The notes under the pieces are model-generated. The model had not been told where the DNA came from. It ran no database searches and worked only from the letters and a program-made list of their open reading frames with translations. DNA of 64,000 nucleotides, from assembly GCA_036936605.1 (NCBI GenBank), contig JAUPFV010000001.1, forward strand, positions 69,769,910-69,833,909. Reading direction: 5' to 3'. Shown here piece after piece: positions 34,470-45,989 of the stretch; position 1 is the stretch's first letter, and every line of letters begins with the position of its first letter. Source of the DNA: Limnanthes douglasii subsp. nivea (lineage: Eukaryota; Streptophyta; Magnoliopsida; Brassicales; Limnanthaceae). The position numbers and the translations under genes were made by a program.

Positions 34470-37400
34470 TTATATTATAATATCAGGACTTGTAGACGAA
34501 AAGACTCTTTCAAGCTGAAAAATTAGAAAGAGAAATGGTAGCAGTGCGACAACAAGGGCGGCGAGCATAAGCACCACCATCGACTGCATTGAGATATACG
34601 GACTCAGAAAGAAGACAACCGCAACCGCAGCACTCTGCCAAACCTTGAGCTGCGCAAATGCTCCTTCCTGAACCAGTTCGATAATCGAAAGATATGATAG
34701 ATGAGGATAAATTAAGAAACAAAACCTAAGAGCATTTATTAGTACCGGCTTTATGTAATACTTACAATGTCATGCTTGAAGAGTATCCCAAGGAGAGCGT
34801 TGAGCTGAGTATTTAGTACTCCATCACCAACACCCAAAATGGCTGCCATAACTAGAGGGTATATGGTGCCAAGTACTCCACTAGTCAAACTGCATGTAGA
34901 GCATAATAACAGTTTAAGGTTTATCTTTGATCTCAGAAATTTTGTGAAAAACGACTTCAAATGAAAGTATATTCTCAAACATAGCTCCAAAGGGAAAATG
35001 GAGAAAATCAGAATTAGCACTTTTTGTTTTTGGATTACACTGCTCCTATCTCTATTAATGGTCTGTTTTCTTTTCTGTAACATTATATGACTCTTTCAAC
35101 ACCTTTTTACGCAAAAACTGATTTCTTATCGGAGGTCTTTCTCGCAATTTTTCGTAAACTTTATGTCAGGAGACGAAAAATAGATCCTAGAAACATACAG
35201 CACCGACCTGTATTTAAACAGAATCCAGAGAAAAACAAGGGCCTGAACAAAAACTCCACCCAGAACTATGAAGGTAATAGATCGCAGACCAGAGGTCAAT
35301 CGACCAGCAGCCAACGAACACTGCAACAATAATATTGAGATTAATTTCATGTTTATGAAGCAATATATCAGAAGCCAAAATTGTTGTCCATAAAATTTCG
35401 AAGCATTTAACTTACGCTGGAATTAGACTTCTATTACCAATCTCGAGATTATCTAAAGAGTGTTTACTATACATACTTTGATACATACATTACCCTCTAA
35501 GGCTTGTGATAAGTCGCGGATAGAGATCCCTAGAGAAAATCCAACATTGGACCCGATGCTTCCCCAAAACCAGATAATACTATCATGCTAACCTAACTTG
35601 AAACTAGTTTCTTGATCAGAGCACTCTAAGAAAAAAAGTGGACTGGTCAGGCTAAAAATATATACTCCCAATTTCATAAGTTGCATCTAGTTGCAAAATG
35701 ATTATCAGTTCTAATTTTCAGTACTCACTATCGCATCAAAAGCCCCATACACTGCCATGGCACCACCAACACCAGACACACCAATTGCTGGTTGTACTAT
35801 ATCTTTGGTGAATTCAGCCCTAAGACAAGACAAAAAATGACTTCAACAAAGAGAATGAAAAGCAGTAAAATGGCGGAGTTGAACTGGAAACGGCAAGGGC
35901 GCAGCAAGTATCCATAAGATAGACTCAGATATACCATACAAAAGCCTGTTGCAGTCCTGAATATGCCATCAGTGGGACAATCAAAACCATTCGTCTGTCA
36001 AGCAAAGGAGTTATTATAGACTTCAACAGAGACACCAAAGTGGAGCAAAAACTGTCTGAAGAATCTGCAGGTCCCTTTTCTTCTTTAACATCCACTTTGT
36101 GCAAGAAGCACATCAGCATAGTACCTAATGTCATACTACAAAGAAACACTACGAACAATAGAGTGGTCCCGCTGTTACTTCCATCCTGTAGCAAATTTCA
36201 AAGAATGTTGTTTAGATGTAGGGAAACCGGGCGGACAGAAAGAAAATAGAAGGAAAATATTTTTCTTGTTCGGTTGTGTAGAAGAATAAAATAAATATAA
36301 AATAGGAGCGAACACATCTAATGATAACCAGTGCCCAATCTTGCTTCCACTTATGCAATTGTAATAAAATGTAAGTTCTTTTTAACCACTTAGAAGTTTT
36401 TCAGCTGTGATCTCTTACTACATTCTCAACAGTTTATGTAGTCAGGAAGATCGCTTACTGTTCCAAAAGCGGTAGGTTGTTTGAGTTTTTCATTTGCTAT
36501 AATTTTCCTAGATTAAAGTAAGAGATCCTAAATAAGAACTTTAATGAGCCAAACTACCACAAGAGCATCCACACTCAAAAAGGTGGAGCAGAAGAGATCA
36601 AAGATCTAGGTTTACAATTCTATTTCAAAGCAGATATATTAAGTAATTCACATGATAAGTCATATTTCATGGTATTTTGATGATATCCACATCCGGCATC
36701 TGGAAGAGAAATAAGTTATCCAGTTTCCAAGTACACTAGTTTATATACAGATGGATTTTTCCAAAATGCGAACTAAAACTGATGACAACTTAAATATCAT
36801 ATGTTTGGAAAACAATTCTCCAAGAATTACAAGGTCATGTCATCAAAGCTATATTAAATTCAATATCAAAGGAAGAATTGCACGCCTTAGACGATTTTAG
36901 TTCAAAGGCAGTGGATACCTTCCCATTTCTCAGTAAGGCAAGTGTGATAAGATTCCCAACCAGCTGCAATGTTGCATTAATGACAAAGGAAGGACAAGAT
37001 GCCCATATCAGTTTAGCTTTAGTAGAAACAAACAAAATACAATCCCGATTATAGACATCAATTAGTGACAACTGTGTCGAATTCATAGCATACCTGGTGG
37101 CAGGCCAATAGTCCCCAAAACTCCCCATTGAAGTTACCAATTACTGGTGCTTTCTCTAGATTGGAATCTCTAGCGTGACTGTTAGCAATGGAGGTGAGAT
37201 ACGTCCCCTGGTAAAACATAATGTCACTAACGCTATTATAAAATTACTATCAACTGCCAAGATAATTAAAGGTAAAAGAAACTTGAAGCAAAAATATGCA
37301 CCTGACCAACCCATATAATCGAAGCTGCAAACCCGAGGTATAAAGAAGCTGGTACCAGTGTATACCTAGATAAATGAGGTATCAAGAGAAATCAAGCTCT

Positions 37401-38137
37401 CTTCAAATTTCATCATAAAGTAAACTTCAGCAAGACCACCACTAACAAAAAATTACTAAAAATCTATAATGCCATTATTAAGGCTAGCAAACTGTGTCAT
37501 ACAATGGGTCGTCACCGGAAAAATCCCATTAGTACTCATCATTCCATTCAGTCTACATCTAAAGTTCAACCAGTAAACAGAAGTCTTTCTAAATTCTGTC
37601 ACCACCTTGAACTAGACCATCTCACATTTTTATTAGTAACATCACATTCAGGATTACCATGAGGGCTTCAAATTCGCAAGAACAAAAAGCCAATAACCAG
37701 AAGTCCCCAAAACCAAAGCATTCTTCGACCCAAGATACCGAACTACCATTGACGCTACCATGGAGAATAACATGAAAGACAGGTACAATATCCCAAGAGA
37801 AATAGTTCCTAATTCCTGAAACAAAACTAGTAAAAGCTTAAGAAACAATCCATATAAGCAATTAAACTAAAGCAATCTTGATTCTATTAGGTCCACTTTT
37901 CAAAACAATCCTGATTAATATAAATGAAACCCTAACGTTTCACTTTCCAGTCTCCATTTTTCGCAGAAACCAAACAATTGCAGTCACCTTATTGATAGTG
38001 GTCTCTAGATTTTGGGCAGCTCCATAGGCAAGGAAGATCAAGAGGAAAGCAAAACTCAAAATGTGAAGATCTCTGGAATAGTTCTGAGCCGGGAAACCAT
38101 AAGAGACAAGTGGTGCTTCTTCTTCGAGAGAATCCAT
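34470..38137 (-). CDS. UNC93-like protein 3, ten exons, intact
   Basis: A polytopic membrane protein of the UNC93 branch of the major facilitator superfamily; animal UNC-93 regulates a potassium channel, and plant members have been linked to potassium and stress responses. Ten exons on minus: 38137-37988, 37815-37658, 37365-37302, 37207-37094, 36963-36919, 36185-35935, 35819-35729, 35320-35208, 34889-34766 and 34667-34470. All introns are GT-AG and all phases agree, giving 1308 nt, 435 residues plus TAA. Conserved parts include YGAAQNLETTIN in exon 1, YLGFAASIIWVGQGTYLTS across exons 3-4, GNFNGEFWGLLACHQ (exon 4), AYSGLQQAFVWAEFTKD across exons 6-7, AILGVGDGVLNTQLNALLG (exon 9) and EGAFAQLKVWQSAAVA (exon 10). 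The length fits plant UNC93-like 3. A hAT-like element begins about 166 bp upstream of the ATG. Confidence 0.93.
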
Positions 38138-38302
38138 AGCTACAGAACTGAGGGATCAACTGGGAGGTTCAATAATTTGATGCAGTTAACTGAGAGTGTT
38201 CTCGTGGAATTATGCCTTGACAAGTTTCTTGAGTGATGGCATGGGCTTAAGGTTTGTTTGGTTCCCAAGATAAAGATAATGTAAAATTTTGATTGGTAGA
38301 AT
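38138..38302 (-). promoter_or_regulatory. Proximal promoter/5' UTR of the UNC93-like gene
   Basis: The only unique-looking DNA between the start codon and the hAT-like element. No unambiguous TATA box is seen. Any more distal promoter would have to lie inside or beyond the transposon. Confidence 0.4.
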
Positions 38303-38769
38303 TAGAGAAGGTGTCTAATGGTACTCGAACCACTGTTCAAAGCTGACAATCTGCTTAAGAACTGGCGGTTTATCTGCGAAACTGGTCCGGCAGGACTGCA
38401 ACCCGACAGGACCACAACCCGTCAGGACCGCATAAGGAGCAACCCGGCAGGACTGCGAAACCACGGTTTATTTGTAAAAAACCGGCAGTTTATTGGTAAA
38501 TATTATGCTGATTTTATTTATTTTATAACCAAAATGTTATATTTAAAAAATATTGAGATATTGCATATTATTATAGAATTATTATTACATTTTTGTTAAT
38601 ATTAATTTGTTTTGGTTATTAATATTTTAAGTGTTGTAATTATTATATAGTCCAAAATTTTAAATATTACTTATGTTATTATCACATTTTGAATATTATT
38701 ATTATGTTTTTAGATCTAATACAAACCAAAACTATATCAACTATATCTTATGATGTTAAAATATTACAA

Positions 38770-39415
38770 ATTCTATGGTTATAATTTTAATATTACATTT
38801 TGAATTTTATTATTGTGATTTGGTTTTGAATATTACAAGTGTTATATATTATTTTTTAAACCAAAATCATATTTTATCATGCAAAAATATTACAAGTTAT
38901 ATTGTTATAATTTTAATATTACATTTTAAATTTTATTATTGTGATTTGGTTTTAAATATTACAAGTGTTATTTACTATTTTTAAGTTATATTGTTATAAT
39001 TTTAATATGACATTTTGAATTTTATTATTGTGATTAGGTTGTAAATATTACAAGTGTTATTTATTATTTTTAAGTTATAATATTACATTTTGAATTTTAT
39101 TATTGTGATTTGGTTTTAAATATAACAAGTGTTATTTATTATTTTTAAGTTATATTGTTATAATTTTAATATTACATTTTGAATTTTATTATTGTGATTT
39201 GGTTTTAAATATTACAAGTGTTATTTATTATTTTTAAGTTATATTGTTATAATTTTAATATTAATATTATTATTGTGATTTGGTTTTAAATATTACAAAT
39301 GTTATTTATTATTTTTTAAACCAAAATCATATTTTATCATGGTAAAAGATTACAAGTTATATTGTTATAATTTTAATATTAAATTTTGAATTTTATTATT
39401 GTAATTTTAATAATG
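38770..39415. repeat. AT-rich tandem array, unit about 88 bp
   Basis: About six to seven copies of a unit containing GTTATAATTTTAATATTAC, TGAATTTTATTATTGTGATT and TTACAAGTGTTATTTATTAT. Anchors at 38778, 38904, 38992, 39157, 39246 and 39364 give periods of 88-89 bp, with longer variants (118-126 bp) carrying an extra AAACCAAAATCATATTTTAT block. Confidence 0.9.
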
Positions 39416-39970
39416 ATTATAAAATTATTATTACATTTTGGTGAGTATTAATTTGTTTTGGTTATCACAAACATCATTCATTACAAGTGAAAATTAGCGG
39501 ATTGGTGAGTATTAGTAAGTCTACGATTTATAGGCATTTTAAAACTTAAAACAGCGTTTTTTTAAAATATGCAATAAAATACTAATCGAAACTAATTAAT
39601 ATCGCAAATAATAAAAACTAAATTTAGACTAATACCAACTAATACAACTAATAACAAGCAATAACAACTAACAACAACTAATAAAATTAGAATTAAAAGA
39701 ACTAATTTAAATTACTATAAGTTTATAACAATTAAATAACTTGATAAATTATACGAAACTCTTAATTGAGCTATTATAATGTTATCCCAACGTTATTTAA
39801 GTGTTTTTATCAAATAGAAACAATTTGCGAAAAAAAAATATCAAACAATTCCGAAAGTAGGACTACAATATGTAAAATAAGAAATTTGAGTTTTCTAGAA
39901 TATTTAGAACAAGTAGAGAGATTTAGAGAGACGTAGAGAGGAGTATATGAATTTATGAGTGTGGATTTGG

Positions 39971-39996
39971 GGTCTCCTCTATAAATAGAGGAGACC
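39971..39996 (-). promoter_or_regulatory. Palindromic TATA module (probable minus promoter)
   Basis: A perfect 26-bp palindrome, GGTCTCCTCTAT-AA-ATAGAGGAGACC, has TATAAATA at its centre. Leftward on minus it is followed by a CT-rich leader-like stretch (CTCCTCTCTACGTCTCTCTA at about 39942-39923, then AATCTCTCTACTTGTTC), the usual look of a plant core promoter plus 5' UTR. No ORF follows. Confidence 0.5.
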
Positions 39997-40035
39997 AAAA
40001 AAAAATTTAAAAAACGAAAAAAAAAAAATATTCCC

Positions 40036-40110
40036 GGACCATCCGGAAAGATCTCCGGATGGTCCGGACCGGACGTGTTCGGACCATCCGGAGATCTGTC
40101 CGGATGGTCC
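40036..40110. repeat. Two adjacent perfect 12-bp hairpins
   Basis: GGACCATCCGGA at 40036-40047 pairs with TCCGGATGGTCC at 40054-40065, and the same pair recurs at 40081-40092 and 40099-40110. Loops are 6 bases each. A further GGATGGTC follows. This GC-rich island stands in A/T-rich DNA. Confidence 0.9.
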
Positions 40111-40218
40111 GGATGGTCGGGACTTATGAATATTTTTTATTTTTATTTTTTTTAGAATTTTTTTTTAACTGTTAAAAACCATGTTAGACACCATGTTAGG
40201 CATTTTAAGAAAATGTTA

Positions 40219-40395
40219 GGCATTCAAGTAGTTGCCCAAGACTACTTTAAAAAAATTAATTCGTAATTTTTAACTATTAACCACCATGTTAGGCATTCAA
40301 GTAGTTGCCCAAGACTACTTTAAAAAAATTAATTCGAAATTTTTAACTATTAACCACCATGTTAGGCATTAAGTAGTTGCCCAAGACTTGGTAAG
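40219..40395. repeat. 73-bp tandem repeat, 2.4 copies
   Basis: Anchors GGCATT at 40219, 40292 and 40365. The unit contains AAGTAGTTGCCCAAGACTAC and TTTTTAACTATTAACCACCA. The third copy is partial. Confidence 0.9.
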
Positions 40396-40417
40396 TGAGA
40401 TGGTGTGTTTGTGCCTC

Positions 40418-40637
40418 CTTTTATATAGATTGACACTTTCAATTTCAATGGTAACTATCGGTGTGGGATTCTTTTAAACAAAACTCCTCTTTAATGGTAG
40501 TAACTATAGATGTGCGATTCTTTTAAACAAAACTCCAAATCTATAGTTACCAACTTACCATTGAAGGGGAGTTTTATTTAAAAGAATCACACATCGATAG
40601 TTACCATTGAAGATGAAAGTGTCAATCTATATAAAAG
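40418..40637. repeat. 220-bp foldback (long imperfect inverted repeat)
   Basis: The left arm (40418-40498) and right arm (40556-40637) pair along about 80 bp, for example CTTTTATATAGATTGACACT with AGTGTCAATCTATATAAAAG. Inside the loop GTAACTATAGAT pairs with ATCTATAGTTAC, extending the stem. A transcript would form a long near-perfect hairpin. Confidence 0.85.
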
Positions 40638-41593
40638 AATCCCAAGTAATCTAAGAATCCCACATTGTTAATGATCATATATTATTTAATTATTGATTAT
40701 TTGGCTTTTATATTTTTTTATTTTTTTATGATTGGTTTTGATATTAAACGATTAATTATTAAAGACATACTAAAAAACTTAAAAATATATATTTCCTAAA
40801 TTAATCTCTTATAATTTAAAACAATTTTGTTTGTTAATTACAATCGCAGATTTATTACGGCATAATATTTAAAATACATTAGTTTTAGCAAGTTTTTAAT
40901 AATTTTTTATTTCGATTCCGAATCAGTTCTAAACAATATACAAATCACCTAATAATTTAAAATTAGAATACAATTATATGTCTAATAGGTATATATTATT
41001 TAATATATACATAATATTAAATATAACATCTTAAATATCTAGTATGTTAAAACAATATACAAATCATTTTACAATTATATTGTTTACAATATCTTGTTTA
41101 AGACAATCAAATTTTTATTTTTATATTTTTACAATTATTGAAAGTTGTAATCGAAATACAAGTAGATGTACTTATTTTATTTAATATCTACATAACATTA
41201 AATAAAATATTTTAAATACATAAATATAAATATATAATCAAACCTATCAAAATCAAATTACAATTATTATTTTAAAATGTAATTGATGATTTAATCGATA
41301 ACATATTTAAATTAAAATACATGAAATAGAATAATTAACTCGTGTATATGGTACATATCTCAATTATTGAAATTAGATTCAATTAACACTTACAAATTAA
41401 TTTTAAATAACATTATAAAATATTCTGATAAACGGTTCTTAAATAGTTAAAATGTTTGGCTGATGGTTTGAACTGGTAAACAGTTCTTAAATGGTTCGTC
41501 TGGTGGTTTGAACTGACGGTTTAACTGTGAAACTGGCCCATTAGGACTGCAACCTGGCAGGACCGTCAGACCGTCAGGACCGCATAAGAGCAA

Positions 41594-41645
41594 CCCGGCA
41601 GGACCGCAACCCGGCAGGACCGCAACCCGGCAGGACTGCAACCCG
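41594..41645. repeat. 16-bp minisatellite (GGCAGGACCGCAACCC)
   Basis: Three adjoining units near the right end of the hAT-like element. Related units with substitutions occur on both sides and at 38390-38460. Confidence 0.85.
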
Positions 41646-42833
41646 TGGTTCTGATTTAAACGGTGTGGGTTGGTGCTGGTTCAACCCGTTTGACACCTCT
41701 AGAAGGCGTATACAAACACAACTAGAAAGTACAATCGAAAAACCACGAATAATATGAAAATAAATGAATAGGGTATGGATATATATAGCTAAAATTGTTT
41801 TAAATTTATCAAAAAAAACCCCGTTGATTTTAGTTTGATTTTTTTATAAAAAAATATTCTCGAACATCTATTTAATTACGGAATTGACATAAAGTAAAAA
41901 AATACACTAAGTATATCCACTCAAATTACAAAATAACATATTTTACTATCTTTATCGAAAAAAATACTTTGATTTAGTATATCAAACCCCATATTATTAC
42001 ACTTTTGTGAAGTTCTTCAGTGTTTTTAAACATTCAAAGTTGTCTCAAGAACATTCAAACTCTTTTAAAAAAATTTAAACTTTTTCTAATAAAAACACAA
42101 AATCAAACATGAATCAACCCAAATTGAGGTAAAAAAATATTATTATTTAAAAAACAATTATGTTCTGGTGCGCCTTCGCACCACCACCAGTTCTGGGCAT
42201 GTGCACCGGTGGTGCTGATAGTGCATGATGGCTATGCACCAACTGTTCAGAGCCTTTGAACCGGTGGTTTATGGCAAAAAAAAAATTTCCTTCTAACTCT
42301 TATTTTAACGTATTTAAGTAAAAAAACTTCTTATTTAGTTTTATTTATTTTTAAAAAATTGATATTGGCCGAATATACGGATGAATATGCTGAAGCTTTT
42401 ACGCTCGAATATGGAAATATAATAAAATTTTATTAATTGATCCCAATATTTATTGTTTATATTCGTTGATTTTTTATTAAATTTAAAAAATTAAAATTAA
42501 AATCTTAAAGAAAATTTACTGACATATATAACTATATCTAAAATTTAAATATAATTATATTTTAGATATTATATATAAATATATAATATTTGTACGGTAA
42601 TATATATATATATATATTGAATTTATATGAGATTTTATTAATTAAAGTTTAAATATAATTATATTTTAGATATATATTAAATTTATATGAGATTTTATTT
42701 ATTGAGTGTATTTATTCATTTTTTTAGGATATTTGTAGGATACATAAATAATTAATTTTAAATTCAATTTTAAAAAATCACATTAATTTTTAATATATAT
42801 AAATTGTTAATAAATAATTAAATTAAAAATATA

Positions 42834-42881
<48 letters not shown>

Positions 42882-43093
42882 GTCTTCGAATGCGGCTTGA
42901 TCAAATACTTAAAATAAACAACAAATTAAGTAATTAATACCTAAATTAAAGTTATTGTAACCATTAAATATATAAAAACTATAAAAAAATTATAAAAAAA
43001 ATTAATAAATTTTGGAACGTTAGATTAAAAAAATTAAAAACTTAATCGTAAAAATATATTAAGAATTAAAAAAAAAATTGGCTTGCAATAATC

Positions 43094-43156
43094 GGTGCAG
43101 GTCTTGTGTACCGATGGTGCGTTAAGCCTGCACCATCAGTACGCAAGACATGCACC
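43094..43156. repeat. 27-bp-stem hairpin in GC-rich island
   Basis: GGTGCAGGTCTTGTGTACCG plus ATGGTGC (43094-43120) pairs with the reverse complement of 43130-43156, with 24 of 27 bases matching and a 9-base loop. It is followed by further GCACC/GGTGC pairs to 43210. Confidence 0.85.
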
Positions 43157-43520
43157 GTTGGTGCAGGCCCAAAGCACCGGTGGGGTGCCTGGCGCACCCA
43201 CTAGTGCGGGCCATTTTTCAGGCTGGAAAATGGCCAAAAATAAAAAAAAAACAAAAATAATTACCTAATTAAATCTTAAATCTAATTTTGAAATTAAACA
43301 TAATTATAATCTATGATTTTCACTAAAAATCTGTAAAAATTATAAAAGTTAAATCTAGACAATAAAAAAATCCATAATCAAACAAGAAATTAAATCTAAA
43401 AAATACCAACTTGGCCGGAAAATTTAGTGAGAAATAAGAGATATGTTAGAGAGAAATAAGAGTGAATATGGAGTGTTAGATAGAAAATGAGGCGAAGAGA
43501 TTTAGTAAAAAAAAACTTAT

Positions 43521-43537
43521 ATACCCTAAAAGGGTAT
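43521..43537 (-). promoter_or_regulatory. Inverted repeat at a TATA site
   Basis: ATACCCT-AAA-AGGGTAT lies beside TATATAAG on minus. A CT-rich leader-like stretch follows leftward. It resembles the palindromic TATA modules at 39971 and 1075. Confidence 0.4.
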
Positions 43538-43789
43538 TTTCGTCTAAAATTGGGTCAACTTAAACCAAATGTGGATAAACTCAAAACTGGGTAAACTTAA
43601 ACCAGTTTTGGGAATGTATAGCTTGACCCTAATGACTTTCAGGAAGAAAAAAAAAGTTAGTATATACTCAAATGAGAATTAAATCGGCTAAACAATTTTT
43701 ATTCTAAATATTCTCAACTAGCGATCAAAGAACAAGTAGTACCGAAGAAGCGAAAGAATTAAATAGACGCAGATTTTGTGTTTTTTTAA

Positions 43790-44760
43790 TGCGGAGATGA
43801 TAAATTACAGCACGACACCTCAGGAAAAAATAAAAAAGATGGTTAGTTTTTTGCCGTCTAAAATCAATTTGAAAAATCGTGGTCAATTTGTCCTATGAAT
43901 TCAAATTTGATGTCGTCAGCAACTACTACAATTGAGTGAAAATATAGTTATAAAAACATGATTAATAGATTCAACTTGCAGAAGATTGGATCAAAAGAGG
44001 AGTTATCCCAATTTATAAGTTTATCTCGAATAAATAACTTGTCAAAAACTGATGAACCATAAGATAAAGGAGTAACACAACATATTGTACAAAATAAGTT
44101 TTTGAATTTATCGAAGACATAAAGTATATATCTTTCCATTTATATTGAAAACATCACTTAATATGTTTAAAAATTTATTCTATGACCCTTTACCATTTTA
44201 TATTTATCGTCTAATTTATGTACAAATTGATTTCATTCATTATACTAAAAGAACATCCACAATCTAAGTACGCAATAAAACAACTACCTCCAAAAGCGAA
44301 AGGTTGGTCAGTTTTCAGTCATCCGACGACAAATCGTGGTCATTTATGATGAACCCAAATATTATGATGCCAACGTCTTCTTACAACTTAGTGAAAGCAC
44401 GGTTGTAAAAAAATATGATTAATAGATTCAACACAATAATGCAAAAGACGCAGTCGGGAGTGGAGTTGAAGCACCGGCTTATAATTTTATCATTAATAGA
44501 TAACTTGCCAAAAATTACGAATTATAAATTAAAAGAGTAAAGTAAAATGTTATATTTGTATCATACCATATAAGGTTTTGTATTTATAAAAGATATAAAA
44601 TATATTTATTTATATTCTCATCTATATTAAAAATATCACTTAAAAGTGTTTAAAAAATTATTTAATAACCTTCTACCACCTTATATGTTTATAATGTACA
44701 AATGAATGTCATTCATTTTATTAAAAAAACATCCACACTCTAAGTAAGCAATAAAAACAA
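43790..44760. repeat. Diverged direct duplication, unit about 480 bp
   Basis: Two copies (about 43840-44277 and 44300-44755) share in order AAATCGTGGTCA, TATGATTAATAGATTCAAC, TTGTCAAAAACT/TTGCCAAAAATT, AAACATCACTTAA/AAATATCACTTAA and AACATCCACA(A/C)TCTAAGTA. No coding sense was seen. Confidence 0.8.
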
Positions 44761-45989
44761 AATCCAAAACAAACCAAAAATCTTGGTTTTTTCTTCTAAA
44801 AATAATATATTTTAAAGAAATTAATTCAATGGAAAACTAACAAATTGTCTCATACCCAAAAGAAGTTGAACGAACTAAAATTGAAGTGCAAGTTATATCT
44901 TTAACATGATTTTTACATTTATTTCAACAACAAAAATACAAATCTCAAAATCAATATAACATACACAAATTTCATCTCATGAGGTCTAATTGTTTTTTTG
45001 AAATTACAACTAATTTCGACCCTTTAAGTTGAAATTAGGTGTAATCTAATTTTGAATCCCGAGTCAAAATTAAATCTAATTGCGGGTTTCGATCATGAAT
45101 CGAAATTAGTGCAAACCTGCAAATAGAAAAAAACACAAACATCGACAATAATAGTAAACGGAAAGGAAGACAATTAAGATTTTATTATTTTAGAAGTTAA
45201 GAAAGGTCTTTATTTTTATTATATATATATATATATAAATAACGATATGCGATAAATACATAATATAAAGACCAAATGCTAGCAAATACTAACTCTAATT
45301 TCTCCAAATCAAACTCTAAATCATAAATTTTAATCAATAAATGAAATCTAAAATGAATTAAAACTACTAAAAATAAAGGAGTAACTATTATCTCCATTTA
45401 GAGATGTTATTTCCTTCATGCTAAAATTTCAAAAGAAATATTCAACACATGATATTACATATTAACTCTCCACTTCGGATTTATATTTATTTTTATCACT
45501 CACTTATCTAAACCATGAATTTCTACAAACATAAGATTAAATCCTACCCATTCCAACTTACATTCTTAAACCCTAAAATCCACAAATTTTAAGGATTTAA
45601 ATCAAGCAAGAACAACCAAATATAAAGATAAAAAAAACAAGGTCGGAGGATGTCATCCAAGTCACTAAGAATGTATATTAACCTTGTGTTGAAGTCGTGG
45701 ATTCATTAAACGTAGAAAAACCATCTTAAAAAATAATATGAAAATTTTGCAAAAGTGTATGTCAGATTTTGAGACATGCTCTCAGAATCAATTGTGTTTT
45801 TAAAAGAAGTTAATTCCAAGATAGGTTCTCATAATCAACTTTTAATAAAACAGTTGATACCGAGATAGGCTCTCAAAATCAACTTTTAATAAAACAGCTG
45901 ATACCGAGATAGGCTCTCGAAATCAACTTAATTTTTAAAAAAATAGTGATAAATATACACATTATACGCACTACATGTAATAATTATGT
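44761..45989. other. Unassigned DNA before LINE 2
   Basis: At 44995-45115 phrases such as AACTAATTTCGACCC, GAAATTAGGTGTAATC and TCGAAATTAGTGC alternate in direct and inverse form, like subterminal repeats of CACTA transposons. No CACTA end was identified. A 44-bp tandem repeat lies at 45797-45935, and a TA run at about 45220-45237. Confidence 0.4.
45797..45935. repeat. 44-bp tandem repeat, three copies
   Basis: Anchors AGATAGG at 45819, 45863 and 45907. The unit contains GATACCGAGATAGGCTCTC and AATCAACTTTTAATAAAACA. Confidence 0.9.

Larger units (their letters stand above)
38303..41701. mobile_element. hAT-like non-autonomous element with subterminal repeats
   Basis: The left end TAGAGAAGGTGTCTAATGG and the reverse complement of the right end, TAGAGGTGTCAAACGGG, resemble the TAGRGGTGTCAAACGG ends of plant hAT elements. 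Just inside both ends lie GC-rich blocks in direct orientation sharing TGAAACTGG, AGGACTGCAACC and GTCAGGACCGCATAAG (38378-38470 and 41528-41645). No transposase is encoded. The interior holds an AT-rich tandem array, a palindromic TATA module, paired hairpins, a 73-bp tandem repeat and a foldback. The 8-bp target duplication could not be fixed, so class and limits are inferred. Confidence 0.5.
41702..43789. other. AT-rich DNA with GC-rich hairpin islands
   Basis: No gene is seen. The left island at 42165-42265 has short hairpins (GGTGCG/CGCACC, GCACC/GGTGC, GTGCAT/ATGCAC). TA runs lie at about 42600-42618 and 42839-42875. The right island is at 43094-43210. A TATA-like site in an inverted repeat lies at 43516-43537, with a CT-rich leader-like stretch leftward on minus (about 43510-43420). 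The 1 kb between the islands may be a separate element, but no ends are clear. Confidence 0.45.

Noticed and set aside
35087..35350. Plus-strand frame of 81 codons and others over the UNC93-like gene
   Set aside because: They overlap well-defined exons on minus and cross splice sites.
44995..45115. Possible CACTA transposon end
   Set aside because: The alternating TTTCGA/TCGAAA words resemble CACTA subterminal repeats, but no CACTA terminal sequence or 3-bp target duplication could be found.
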